A stretch of DNA of 43,119 bases, from NCBI RefSeq assembly GCF_010692555.1, contig NZ_JAAHHG010000040.1, positions 1 to 43,119 on the forward strand, written 5' to 3'. The translations under genes were made by a program, and so were the position numbers. Positions 8,631-17,921 of this stretch are shown here, one piece after another; position 1 is the first letter of the stretch, and each line of letters starts with the position of its first letter. Below the pieces are notes generated by a model. That model searched no databases and was not told the origin of the DNA. It worked only from the letters and a program-made list of their open reading frames with translations. This stretch comes from Okeania sp. SIO3B5 (lineage in GTDB: Bacteria > Cyanobacteriota > Cyanobacteriia > Cyanobacteriales > Microcoleaceae).

Positions 8631-8838
8631 GGTAAGCATTTCCTAGGTCATGCTGCGCAAACAGCTATTAGCTGTCAGCTATCAGCAACAAGAATGTCTC
8701 CTTAAGGACAGTGTTTAAATTAACAACTGACTTTAAGAGTAAGGGAGGCAACTTTTGTAGTAAGACAATTCATAAAGCTTTTATCCAAAACTAAAAGCAA
8801 TAGCTGATAGCTGATGGCTGACGGCTGAATGCTTACCA
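8631..8838. mobile_element. R2 miniature inverted-repeat element, complete copy
   Basis: The element begins GGTAAGCATTTCC and ends GAATGCTTACC. An inner inverted pair (AGCTATTAGCTGTCAGCTAT against ATAGCTGATAGCTGATGGCT) would form a long hairpin. It encodes nothing. The right half recurs at 136-225. Confidence 0.55.
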
Positions 8839-8851
8839 TTTTAGATATATA

Positions 8852-9103
<252 letters not shown>

Positions 9104-9208
9104 TGGTATTTAAGTCTTTTCAGGCATCAATTTTGAGGAAAAATCTGAAGAAGGAGTGTTGAATTTTTTGTATTATTTCTCCCCACATCTTTCTTATTCC
9201 CTCTTACC

Positions 9209-9365
9209 GAATTATTAATTATTAATTATTAATTATTAAACAATTCTGGTTTAAAGCCTCCCCTTTTAAGGGGAAAAAAATTGCTAGGATATTTCCTTCT
9301 GTTCAATCCTCTCGGTTTTAACCAGAGGTAATTATCAATTATCCATTATCCATTATCAATTAATG
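9209..9365. repeat. R3 repeat copy
   Basis: TTATTAATTATTAATTATTA, AAGCCTCCCCTTTTAAGGGG, CAATCCTCTCGGTTTTAACC and AGAGGTAATTATCAATTATC occur in the family order. A TCCTGTC heptamer tract follows at 9368-9392. A short inverted fragment of the same family (AATTACCTCTCC then AAACGGATAGGATTG) lies at about 9470-9500. Confidence 0.6.
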
Positions 9366-9559
9366 AACTTCTGTCTCCTGTCTCCTGTCTCCTAGCTAAA
9401 AAAACTTAATATTCATGAAGATACGGTTAGGGGTTCTATAGATAATTTTGCAACAATTAATAATCAACAATTACCTCTCCTTAAAACGGATAGGATTGGT
9501 GATATGATGTCCGTACTTTATAGTTTGTGTAAACCCAAGGGTGAATATATACAGGAAAT

Positions 9560-9641
9560 TTAAGTTTTTTTGCCCTCCTTCCTCCTTCCTTCTTCCTTCT
9601 TCCTCCTTCCTTCTTCCTTCTTCCTTCTTCCTTCTTCCTTA
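9560..9641. repeat. Pyrimidine heptamer tandem repeat
   Basis: CTTCCTT-type heptamers are repeated about ten times, directly abutting the stop codon of the histidine kinase gene. The seven-base period matches the tracts inside several miniature elements of this window. Confidence 0.75.
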
Positions 9642-11792
9642 CCTTTCTAACTTAATAGGAATCTCAATTACAAATTCTGTGCTTTCTCTCCCTCGAGAAT
9701 TACAGTACAATTTTCCATGATGTTTTTCAACAATTAATTCTTGAGAAATTGACAAACCTAAACCTATATTTTTTTCTGTATGTTTAGTAGTAAATAGAGG
9801 TTCAAATATACGACTAGATATTTCTTCAGTCATGCCATAGCCATTATCAGCAATAGAAATCTCTACAGAATAATCTTTTACATTTGTACTAATTAAAATC
9901 TCTGGTTCAAATGGTTGATGGCAGATATTTTTTGCTACTAAATCTTCATGTTTTTCCTCCAGTGAATCAATAGCATTAGTTAAAATGTGCATAAAGACTT
10001 GATTCAACTGCCCAGGATAACATTCGACTTTTGGTAAGCTCCCATAATTTTTAATCAAATTAATATCAGGACAGCCTCCTTTGCCTTGAAACTGATGCTG
10101 TAAAATTAAAAGTGTACTGTCTAAACCTTTGTGAATATCTACTGCTTTTATAGATTCTTCTTCTGCTGTAGAAAATTGTTTGAGTGAGCGTACTACATCT
10201 TGAATTCTTTCTGCTCCTGCCATAATTGACTCTAATAATTTTGGCAAATCTTCTTGAATAAAATCTAATTCTATATCTTCTATTTCTGACTCAACTTTTG
10301 GCAAAAGACTGGGATAATTTTTTTGGTAGATATCTACTAAATGCAACAAATCTTTAACCTCATTTATTGCATGAGCAATATTGCCAGAAATAAAATTAAC
10401 AGGATTATTCACTTCATGAACAATACCTGTAACAAGCTGTCCTAAGAAAGACATTTTTTGCTTTTGAATTAACTGAGTAGTTGTCGAGTTTAGTTTCTGC
10501 AAAGTTTGCTCTAATTGATAAGCTTGTTGCCGGAATCTTTCCTGACTATTTCGTAGTGAAGCTTCCATTTCCAAACGTTCTGTAATATCTAAACCGACAA
10601 AAACTGCCGATGGTAACGATACTTCATCACGATAATATTTTTGAGCAACTATTAGATAAATTCTACTATTTCCTCTAACATTTGTTGTTACTTCTTTTGC
10701 ATAACTCCAATCTGGTTTAGCAAAAAATTCATATACAAAATCATTAAATTCTGGACTTGTTTGCAAAAATCCTACTTCTTGATTAATAAAAGTTTCTATA
10801 GGTAAATTATAAGCATTAGCTAGATGTTGATTAACCCCTATATATCGTAAATCTGCATCTACCCATGAAACTAATCCTGGTACAGCATTTAAAACAGCTT
10901 GCAATGGTTCTTTAGCTTCTCGTAAATGTAGATTAATATTATTTTGCTGCGAAATGTTACGCACAAAAGCACATTGATATTCATTACCCTTAAATTCTAA
11001 ATAATTAACATTAACTTCCACAGGTAAAATATCGCCTTTTTTTGTAAGAAAATTAGACTCAAATCTCAAATAATTTTGATTTTTAACTTTTTGCCAATGA
11101 GTCTGCCAAACTTCTAATGATAATTTTAAATCTATATCGTGGATTGTTAATTCAAGCAGTTCAGATTCAGAATAACCAAGAAAATTACAGCCCTGTTTAT
11201 TTGTGTAACAAATTTTTCCACCAACTGTTATCCAGAAAATAGCATCAGCAGCATTATCTGTTGCTAACTGAGTTAATTCTTGTTGTTGTTGAAGTTGTTT
11301 GTCTGATGTTATTTCCTCTGTAGAGATAATCAGGCCACCAATAATACCTTCATCTGTATGCCAAGATTTAACATTCCATTTTACCCATTGCATTAATCCA
11401 TTATCAACAGGAACCGCAATTAGATGTTCCAAATCAAATTGGTCAATGATACCCAGTAGACATTTTTCAGCTTGTTGATGCCAAAGTTCTGGAAGATTAG
11501 GGAATACCCGATCATGTTGATTACCGATAATTTCATCAGATTCAAGTTGCCAATATTGTAACCACATCCCAGAAGTTGCTATGTAGCACATTTCCTTGTC
11601 TAGCATTGCTGTAGCAAAAGGTATGTGTTTGATGAATTGACATAATTGATGGTGACTTCCATGTCTCTCTGGATATTGATGACTCTGGGGAAGGGTTGAA
11701 TGACCATCATTAGTTGCTTTTGTTGGCCTTTGTTTCATTTTTGAAGTTTCTTCCCTAGTCTTATTTAGTGTTTGTACTGTTAGATGGTACAT
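9639..11792 (-). CDS. PAS-domain sensor histidine kinase
   Basis: This 717-residue soluble sensor kinase has no membrane helix. PAS-like modules lie at about residues 50-165, 170-285 and 290-405; PAS folds sense ligands, redox or light. A coiled coil (410-445) leads to the HisKA-type H-box GIVHEVNNPVNF with His459, the phosphorylated residue. The ATP-binding domain shows an N-box (ILTNAIDSLEE), a G1 box (IADNGYGM, Asp649) and a G2 box (IGLGLSISQ). The kinase should be active, since all boxes are intact. No response regulator lies nearby, so it is an orphan here. An alternative start at Met19 follows a GGGAAGAAA stretch. A heptamer repeat tract touches its stop codon. Confidence 0.9.
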   Translation of the reverse strand: MYHLTVQTLNKTREETSKMKQRPTKATNDGHSTLPQSHQYPERHGSHHQLCQFIKHIPFATAMLDKEMCYIATSGMWLQYWQLESDEIIGNQHDRVFPNLPELWHQQAEKCLLGIIDQFDLEHLIAVPVDNGLMQWVKWNVKSWHTDEGIIGGLIISTEEITSDKQLQQQQELTQLATDNAADAIFWITVGGKICYTNKQGCNFLGYSESELLELTIHDIDLKLSLEVWQTHWQKVKNQNYLRFESNFLTKKGDILPVEVNVNYLEFKGNEYQCAFVRNISQQNNINLHLREAKEPLQAVLNAVPGLVSWVDADLRYIGVNQHLANAYNLPIETFINQEVGFLQTSPEFNDFVYEFFAKPDWSYAKEVTTNVRGNSRIYLIVAQKYYRDEVSLPSAVFVGLDITERLEMEASLRNSQERFRQQAYQLEQTLQKLNSTTTQLIQKQKMSFLGQLVTGIVHEVNNPVNFISGNIAHAINEVKDLLHLVDIYQKNYPSLLPKVESEIEDIELDFIQEDLPKLLESIMAGAERIQDVVRSLKQFSTAEEESIKAVDIHKGLDSTLLILQHQFQGKGGCPDINLIKNYGSLPKVECYPGQLNQVFMHILTNAIDSLEEKHEDLVAKNICHQPFEPEILISTNVKDYSVEISIADNGYGMTEEISSRIFEPLFTTKHTEKNIGLGLSISQELIVEKHHGKLYCNSRGRESTEFVIEIPIKLER

Positions 11793-11896
11793 AATCTTAA
11801 ATTTAATAAATTAAATTAGGGGGTGTTGAGTATGGTGGGTTTAACCCCCTGGGTTATTATATTTTTAAAACTAACTTTTCTATCAAAAAAAAGCTT

Positions 11897-12097
11897 TCAA
11901 ATATTAAGAATATCTTGGACCGAGAAGTTAGTTATGATGCCTGAAAAAAAAGAAGAATCAGAAAAATATTTATTATACTTCTGAATAAGTTCAAAAGTGA
12001 AGAATATGAAATAGGTCAATATCAAACATGACAGAAATGAAATATAAAAAGCAAAAATTACTTTGACAAAAGATTTACTACCATAATCATTGCTCAT
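11897..12097 (-). CDS. Small hydrophobic hypothetical protein
   Basis: The frame encodes 66 residues with a polar first ten residues and then a strongly hydrophobic segment (VIFAFYISFLSCLILTYFIF, about 12-33), compatible with one membrane span. The Phe/Ser/Asn-rich tail has no recognisable motif. It lies upstream of the histidine kinase on the same strand with about 100 bp between them, so it could share regulation. Its composition follows the AT-rich local DNA, so it may be spurious. Confidence 0.35.
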   Translation of the reverse strand: MSNDYGSKSFVKVIFAFYISFLSCLILTYFIFFTFELIQKYNKYFSDSSFFSGIITNFSVQDILNI

Positions 12098-12553
12098 ATT
12101 CTATCTATTTTTTTTGATTTTAGAAAATTATTAAACAAAGAGTTTATTCAATCTAAAGTTCACAAATAGACAATATTAGTTACATGAATATTAAGCGATA
12201 ATTATAGGTAATTGAATATAATTAAACCTTGATGCATTTTATTCAGTAATTTTCCACTAATACATAGTTATTTATAACTGAATAAAATACATATTTTAAA
12301 TTCTTACACTGAACAATAAATATTGATATCTACATTCTAGTATATTATTAATTATTGTCAAGAAAAAAAACTTTTACTCTTTATTATCCAATTTTTATGA
12401 TTAGTTTACCTGTAAACAGCTATAAACTCAATCCTAAGTATATTTCCCACTTAAGAGTTATAATTCTAATCTTTAATACATTTTAGCAAGCTTTTGTTGA
12501 TAAACTAAAGTCTACATGAAAACTTTATAAACAATACTAAGTTCTACGCAAAT
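12098..12553. other. AT-rich spacer, no gene seen
   Basis: This stretch holds only short AT-rich sequence with stops in all frames. I see no repeat family member, hairpin terminator or RNA gene. Confidence 0.4.
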
Positions 12554-13759
12554 TTACACAAAGCAGTAAGTAAATTCATACATTAAATCTACTCTACCTT
12601 TGCGTAAAATAGCTGGATCTAGCCTTTCTTTAGTATTACAGGTCATTAAAACAACTAATTTCTGTTTCAGATTAATTCCTGATTCATCTACGACACTTTG
12701 ATATAAAGTACCATCTAGCAAACTGAGAATATGTTCTGTTTTATTGTTAATTTGTGCAGCTTGAAGCGAGCGGTCCTGAGCTAAATTATCTGCCTCATTG
12801 ATAATAATACAAATTTGTTCTAGATATGCTGGTGGTACAAAATTTTCTACTGCATCATGATCTAATATAAAAATTACATATCCTAAAGGAACTAGAACTT
12901 CTTTTGCTAATGCTTGAGTCCAAGCTGTTTTACCTGTTCCTGGTTTTCCACTTACTAATACAGCTAATTGATTTTGTTCTAGAATTGCTTGTTGTACTGT
13001 GTCAGTAAAATTTTGAATATCTTGAGGAAATGTATCGATCGGAAATTGACTTTGAACCTGTCCTATACGACATTGATAACCACTTACCATCACTGCCATA
13101 TTATAGGTTGATTTTCTCACAAGTGGTGCTATATCTTTAGCAATTAAACTGTAGTAACGTCTACCTTTATCATAAGTTTCTATTTGTAACCAACAAGAAT
13201 ATCTTGACCAATAACCATATACTGTTCCTAAAGTTTCTAGACTTTGCCAACTGATAAATCTTTCTATCGGATAGTAAAAATTTCTTTCCATGAATGATTG
13301 AGTAATTATGTCAGGTTTACCCAATAAATCAAGTATTTTAAAAATAGTAATTTCCTGTAATCTATTAAGAACATATTCAATAGCAATAGTATCTCTAGTA
13401 ATAGTGCGTGTCACAGGTGTTTCTACACTTAATACATCTTGATAACGATAATCTGGAGCTGGAGGTTGAGGAGTTATATAGTCCCAAAATTCATCAAATT
13501 CATATCGTGTATTTTCCGAAAAAACATTTAATATATTCGCCCACCAAGCAAATTGATGACGACCCAAAGCATCAGCAAGATCGCTAGCTATATCAAGAGT
13601 TTTTTGACTTAGTTCCCAAAGATCATTAGATAATAAATACCATAGATATTCCAAATCAAAGTCTCGATGAAGTGGTCGCCAACCAGCTCCTAATAAACCT
13701 TTATTTTGAGGATTATTTTGTTGATAATTTTCTTTACTACCGAAATATTCTGTTCCCAT
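12554..13759 (-). CDS. AAA+ ATPase, BCS1-like core without lid
   Basis: The protein has 401 residues. The N-terminal ~240 residues are Trp/Tyr-rich and of unknown fold. The AAA+ core follows, with Walker A GKPGTGKT (271-278), Walker B ICIIINEAD (Glu322, Asp324), sensor 1 LMTCNT (Asn375) and an arginine-finger region LDPAILRKGRVD. The order and spacing resemble BCS1/FtsH-type AAA modules, which remodel proteins with ATP. The frame stops only twelve residues after RVD, so the usual helical lid is missing. I found no lid-like continuation in other frames just downstream. It could be a natural short form or a truncated gene. Confidence 0.82.
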   Translation of the reverse strand: MGTEYFGSKENYQQNNPQNKGLLGAGWRPLHRDFDLEYLWYLLSNDLWELSQKTLDIASDLADALGRHQFAWWANILNVFSENTRYEFDEFWDYITPQPPAPDYRYQDVLSVETPVTRTITRDTIAIEYVLNRLQEITIFKILDLLGKPDIITQSFMERNFYYPIERFISWQSLETLGTVYGYWSRYSCWLQIETYDKGRRYYSLIAKDIAPLVRKSTYNMAVMVSGYQCRIGQVQSQFPIDTFPQDIQNFTDTVQQAILEQNQLAVLVSGKPGTGKTAWTQALAKEVLVPLGYVIFILDHDAVENFVPPAYLEQICIIINEADNLAQDRSLQAAQINNKTEHILSLLDGTLYQSVVDESGINLKQKLVVLMTCNTKERLDPAILRKGRVDLMYEFTYCFV

Positions 13760-13812
13760 ATTTTGTCAAAAATCTACTTGAAGAAGGAGTCAGGAGTCAG
13801 GAGTCAGGAGTC

Positions 13813-13961
13813 ATATCATGTCCGGTTGAACAGTGATAAATAAATAACTACGGAGGAGTCAGTCCTCAGGAGTCAGGAGTCAGGAGGAAAGAGGGAAGAA
13901 AGAAGAAGAACTGGAGTTGAAGGAGAAAGTTTTTTTATCACTAATTATCCGGACATGATAT
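13813..13961. mobile_element. R4 miniature inverted-repeat element
   Basis: Ends are ATATCATGTCCGGTTGAACA and TAATTATCCGGACATGATAT. The inside contains GGAGTCA heptamers and a purine-rich GAAGAAAGAAGAAGAA tract. A further GGAGTCA tract lies just outside the left end. It lies upstream of the AAA+ gene and may carry or disturb its promoter. Confidence 0.7.
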
Positions 13962-14148
13962 CAGGAGAGAAAATTGCTTATCGATTCTAACCCCAAATAA
14001 TTTTGAACACCGCAGGTGAGGTGTGGGATATTAAACCCGCAAAAGAAAAGATAAATAAATTCCTTTTGAAAATAGTCTTTATCTCATTCACTATTCAACT
14101 TTCATAATTAATTTGATACTTGATTAATTACTTTGATTATTTTCTCAT

Positions 14149-14540
14149 TAGACATCTCCAAAAATCAAAAAGACAATCAATTATTATCCATAAATTATCA
14201 ATTATTCCCCTCCCCTCCTGGGAGGCAGGGCTGTTTTAAAGTCCCGTAAGTTAACGATTTAGGGATAACGAGAGATGAGAAGATAGTGGAACAGTGAAAT
14301 TAACCAAAACTTGCCGATTTTTCAGCAAAGTACGCGTCTTTAAGCTCTGAGAGAATATCTGGTTCAACGCTACTTAAAAGCCTCGATCCCCGTGTCTGGT
14401 GTGTCTCCGCGTCCCCGTGTCTATCGAGAATGAAACAGCCCTGCCTCCTGGGAGGGGCTAGGGGTGGGTTGGGAGGGGGAGGGGCGAGGGGTGGGTTCCC
14501 TGTTCCCAGTTAAGTGTTCCCTCTTTTCTGGAGATGTCTA
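14149..14540. mobile_element. R5 element carrying a nested R6 element
   Basis: Outer ends are TAGACATCTCCAAAAATC and TTTTCTGGAGATGTCTA, an inverted pair. Inside, 14213-14457 is an R6 element with ends CCTGGGAGGCAGGGCTGTTT and TGAAACAGCCCTGCCTCCTG, which matches a second R6 copy at 40089-40345. One element has therefore landed in another. The outer right end overlaps the 3' end of the kptA frame. Confidence 0.65.
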
Positions 14541-15081
14541 TTATTTCTAAATACTGTGAGGGAACTTCATCAACTAACCAGACATGATTTGCAGAAAAGT
14601 AAAATTTATAATCATCTTTGTACATGGCACTTGCATCTACAGCAAATACTGCTGGTTTTCCTTTTCTTTTCCCGACATTTATAGCAGTATTAATATCTTT
14701 TGATAAATGAACATGATGTCGAGACATTTTTTGTAGACCAGTCTGTTTAATCAAGTCAATTAAATGATTTCCTGTGCCATGATAAAGTATATCTGGAGGT
14801 TTGATTGCTTCTAGTTGTAAATCAACTGTTAAACTGTGTCCTTGATTAGCACGAATTAAAGTCTTAGTAGAGTCTAAAGAAAAGCGTTTTTTATCATTTT
14901 TTTCTACAACCTCATTTAATTCTATTTGAGTTATAGGAAAGTTATGATTTTGAGATTCTTTCAACAGTTCTTCAATAGCAACCCAACCATTAGCATCAAG
15001 TTTTATACCTATTTTATCCGGGCGATGTCTCAAAACCCAACTCAGATACTTGCTGATTTTTTCTATACGATAATTATTCAT
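14458..15081 (-). CDS. kptA: RNA 2'-phosphotransferase (Tpt1/KptA family)
   Basis: The family removes a 2'-phosphate from RNA using NAD+, releasing ADP-ribose 1'',2''-cyclic phosphate. ATG 15081 gives 207 residues and puts the conserved helix at the N-terminus: SKYLSWVLRHRPDKIGI (Arg18, His19), NGWVAIEELL, IRANQGHS and LYHGTG, then HVHLSK and FYFSANHVWLVDEVP, all diagnostic. The longer frame to 15216 would begin inside GGGAATA heptamer repeats and is not credible. The last ~25 residues after YLEIID are translated from the right ends of the R5 and R6 elements (SRKEGTLNWEQGTH and a Pro/Leu-rich end), so the native C-terminus has been replaced or extended. Confidence 0.88.
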   Translation of the reverse strand: MNNYRIEKISKYLSWVLRHRPDKIGIKLDANGWVAIEELLKESQNHNFPITQIELNEVVEKNDKKRFSLDSTKTLIRANQGHSLTVDLQLEAIKPPDILYHGTGNHLIDLIKQTGLQKMSRHHVHLSKDINTAINVGKRKGKPAVFAVDASAMYKDDYKFYFSANHVWLVDEVPSQYLEIIDISRKEGTLNWEQGTHPSPLPLPTHP

Positions 15082-15111
15082 ATTATTATTAGACTTCTTG
15101 CAGAAGCTAGG

Positions 15112-15150
15112 GAATAGGGAATAGGGAATAGGGAATAGGGAATAGGGAAT
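15112..15150. repeat. GGGAATA heptamer tandem repeat
   Basis: About five perfect copies of AGGGAAT lie just upstream of the kptA start, where its promoter or leader would be. Confidence 0.75.
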
Positions 15151-15216
15151 TGTTGATTTAATATCTTGAATTGATTTAATTAAAACTTTTGCCAGAGGTC
15201 TATTCTTAGAATTCAT

Positions 15217-15704
15217 TATTTTTTGACAATTAATATATTTATTTTTACTTATTCAACTGAGCAAATTAGGATAGTTTATATTGTCTAGCAAATCAAATAC
15301 AAAAGTAAAATTATTTTTTGTAATGCCAGTATATTACATTAAGAATACAAAAAGTGTCAAGGATAGGTAAAAATGATGTAATCTTTTTGACTTCGATGAG
15401 CTAATACCAATTGGGAAAAAGAATGTTACGGATAATCAAGGCAGTAGGAGCTTCCTGGCCATTCCCCCTACTTGACAGGAGATTTTCCTTAGACTAAAAA
15501 GATAAATTATGACCTAATAAATGGTATCCAAGATATTCATTTTGTACCTCGCTAATCCGACGTCTCTCCTACTTTACTCCTCAGAAATAACCTAGTTATT
15601 TATAGCAAATATTTATCAAATTGGTATAAAGTAGCTAGACTTGAAAGCAAGGAAAAATAAATAAAAATTAAAAAGCAGAGGGATCATAACTGAATACTAA
15701 TGAT
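15217..15704. other. Spacer upstream of kptA; possible small inverted-repeat element
   Basis: There is no gene that I can support. ATACCAATT at 15404 and AATTGGTAT at 15619 form an inverted pair about 220 bp apart, with no open frame between them. This might be another miniature element, but I see only one copy here. Confidence 0.35.
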
Positions 15705-15714
15705 TATTACAAAT

Positions 15715-16020
15715 TGTTCAAGAGGACTTGCGTTATAATCGTTAGGTTTAACGGTAAGATGAATTTTAACCAGAAAAATAATTGAGCAATACACGGGCAG
15801 ATTTTTGGTGTTATAATCGTAATCAATAGCCGTGGGGCACACGGTCTGAGAAAAGCGCACCGCCTGCGCTGAGGTTTCCGAGCGCGTAAAGACGGAGCAA
15901 GAAAGCTTGTGGAGATGGTAGTAGCGGGGGTGCAACTCAACTTGTTTGATTTGTTACCTAGTTAAGAATCTGTGATACAAGAATCTCCCGTTAGAATCGC
16001 GAGATTTAACGGTGAGAGTG
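15715..16020 (+). pseudogene. IS200/IS605-type remnant: decayed tnpB tail and right-end hairpin
   Basis: The segment matches 28375-28620 in inverted orientation (shared GTTATAATCG, AATAATTGAGCAATAC, CGTGGGGCACACGG, CTTGTGGAGATGGT and AAGAATCTGTGA). It ends with a hairpin, TCTCCCGTTA against TAACGGTGAGA, then GTGTCAA, like the right end of a TnpB transposon. Upstream of the hairpin, AAGAAAGCTTGTGGAGATGG reads KKACGDGSSGG then a stop at 15947-15949, in the style of a TnpB C-terminus. This copy has about 45 extra GC-rich bases that the other lacks. The transposon assignment is inference. Confidence 0.5.
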
Positions 16021-16022
16021 TC

Positions 16023-16058
16023 AAAAAACAGCAACCAAAAGAAACTTCTCTTGGTTGC
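16023..16058 (-). terminator. Rho-independent terminator of metK
   Basis: Read on the minus strand, GCAACCAAGAGA pairs with TCTTTTGGTTGC across a short loop and is followed by GTTTTTTG. It begins about 45 bp after the metK stop codon. Confidence 0.85.
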
Positions 16059-16103
16059 TCAAAATCAGATATTATTTATTATTCAAACTCTATGGACACT
16101 TAA

Positions 16104-17363
16104 TTACACGCTAGTCGCTAACTGTGGACTAAATGCTTCCTTCAGTAACTCTACCTTATCTGTTTGCTCCCAAGGTAAATCTAAGTCGGTACGTCCTAAG
16201 TGGCCATATGCAGCAACATCCTGGTAACAACGACCTCCCCTTTCTGCAGGTAAGTTTCGGAGGTTAAAAGTCTGAATAATTCCTGCTGGACGAAGTTCAA
16301 AGTTTTCTTTAACTACTTCTAGTAACTTATCTTCATCTACTTTAGAAGTACCAAAAGTTTCAATCATCATGCTCACAGGTCTTGCTACTCCGATCGCATA
16401 ACTAATTTGAACTTCACATTTTTCTGCTAAACCTGCTGCCACAATATTTTTTGCTATGTAGCGACAAGCATAAGCTGCGGAACGATCGACCTTCGTAGGA
16501 TCTTTACCAGAAAAAGCTCCTCCGCCATGACGGGAATAGCCACCATAAGTATCAATTATAATTTTACGCCCTGTAAGACCACAATCTCCCTGTGGACCAC
16601 CAATTACAAATTTTCCAGTGGGGTTGACAAGGAAACGAGTTTGTGAATCTGGCTTAATCTCTATATCTGCAAATATAGGCTCTACAACATACTTCCAGAG
16701 GTCTTCTTTAATCTTTGCTTGAATTTCTGATAATTCTGTAAGTTCCCCAATTGTAGCGGCGTGTTGGGTAGAAATTAAAATTGTGTCAATACCAACAGGA
16801 CGACCATCTTCGTAAGCAATAGTTACCTGACTTTTGCCATCTGGCCGTAAATAAGAAAGTTGACCAGTTTTTCTAACTGCCGCTAGTTGACGACAAACAC
16901 GATGCGCCAAACTGATAGGCAAAGGCATTAATTCAGGAGTTTCATTACAGGCGAAACCAAACATCAAACCCTGGTCTCCTGCACCCACTGCATCAAGTTC
17001 TTCTTCACTTAACTGTTCGCGAGTTTCTTGGGCCTTATCTACCCCTTGAGCAATGTCTGCAGATTGCTCATCTAAAGCCACTAATACTGAGCAACTATCT
17101 GCAGAAAAACCATTTTCTGCATAAACATAACCAATATCAGCAATTTTTTTTCTAGCTAATTCTATGTAATTTACTTGGGCCTTAGTTGTAATTTCACCAG
17201 TAATTAGGACTAACCCAGTGTTAACTACTACTTCAGCAGCTACACGACTCTGAGGGTCTTGGGTCAGTAGAGCATCTATAATAGTATCAGAAATTTGGTC
17301 GCAAATTTTATCTGGATGTCCTTCAGTAACAGACTCAGAAGTGAATAAGTAACGACTAGACAA
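16104..17363 (-). CDS. metK: S-adenosylmethionine synthetase
   Basis: MetK makes S-adenosylmethionine from ATP and methionine in the cytosol. The 419-residue protein carries [14 protein letters not shown] near the N-terminus, [22 protein letters not shown] and the P-loop-like [19 protein letters not shown], so all signature blocks are intact. The start is TTG at 17363: a perfect GGAGGA lies seven bases upstream and the next sequence reads SSRYLFTSE, the normal N-terminus. A terminator closes the gene on its 3' side. I found no SAM-riboswitch fold in the leader. Its product would feed the methyltransferase-fold enzymes of the cluster at 37-41 kb, but there is no sign of direct linkage. Confidence 0.97.
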   Translation of the reverse strand: MSSRYLFTSESVTEGHPDKICDQISDTIIDALLTQDPQSRVAAEVVVNTGLVLITGEITTKAQVNYIELARKKIADIGYVYAENGFSADSCSVLVALDEQSADIAQGVDKAQETREQLSEEELDAVGAGDQGLMFGFACNETPELMPLPISLAHRVCRQLAAVRKTGQLSYLRPDGKSQVTIAYEDGRPVGIDTILISTQHAATIGELTELSEIQAKIKEDLWKYVVEPIFADIEIKPDSQTRFLVNPTGKFVIGGPQGDCGLTGRKIIIDTYGGYSRHGGGAFSGKDPTKVDRSAAYACRYIAKNIVAAGLAEKCEVQISYAIGVARPVSMMIETFGTSKVDEDKLLEVVKENFELRPAGIIQTFNLRNLPAERGGRCYQDVAAYGHLGRTDLDLPWEQTDKVELLKEAFSPQLATSV

Positions 17364-17615
17364 TAGTAGTTCCTCCTATATTTTTCCAGGCATTAGCCGT
17401 TCAATCAACTTCAGCTTAGGGAGTTAGGTTGTATAAAATAACTACTTTCTACTATCTGTGAAGTCAGATAATTTTAAACGGCCTCACCTGAGATTATTTT
17501 TACTTGTTAATACATTTTTTTGACCAGAAGCAGAAAATTCTAAATTACTTTTTACAGTCTCTAAGCTAAAAGTTGTTTTCTACTATAACAGGCGTTGGTT
17601 ATGCAAATACACAAA

Positions 17616-17837
17616 TAATTAGGGTTTGCCGAAAAAAGCAGAGTGTGGGAAATGTGGGGAGGGTAGGGAGAAAGAGAAAGTAGGAAGAATAATTTTACCT
17701 GTATCTTTCTGTGCTTGTCTGCCCAAAGTCCTAACTTTTTGGTCACTCAAGCTGAAAACTTGGCACTTTTTTTCCCTCCAAAAAGGCTAAAACTTTATAT
17801 ATGTCAGTGCTTTTAGATTTGGTCGGTAAACCCTAAT
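17616..17837. mobile_element. R1 miniature inverted-repeat element
   Basis: Ends are TAATTAGGGTTTGCCGAAAA and TTTGGTCGGTAAACCCTAAT, with GCACTTTTTTTCCCTCC inside as in other copies. It sits between metK and the HAD gene. The rest of the 17364-17921 gap shows only a weak CCCCG/CGGGG hairpin at 17896-17917. Confidence 0.5.
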
Positions 17838-17921
17838 GAATCTCGTAGCCAACTAAATGTCGCGACTTGTATATATTCTTTTTACCTATTAGAATCCCCG
17901 TGACTTGAGTCCGGGGAGTAG

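Noticed and set aside
15684-15940. Two overlapping minus-strand frames of about 80 residues
   Set aside because: They lie in the tnpB-tail remnant, run opposite to its coding sense and resemble no protein.
17364-17560. Possible SAM riboswitch in the metK leader
   Set aside because: I could find no conserved SAM-I core or paired P1-P4 layout near the start; only the ribosome site stands out.
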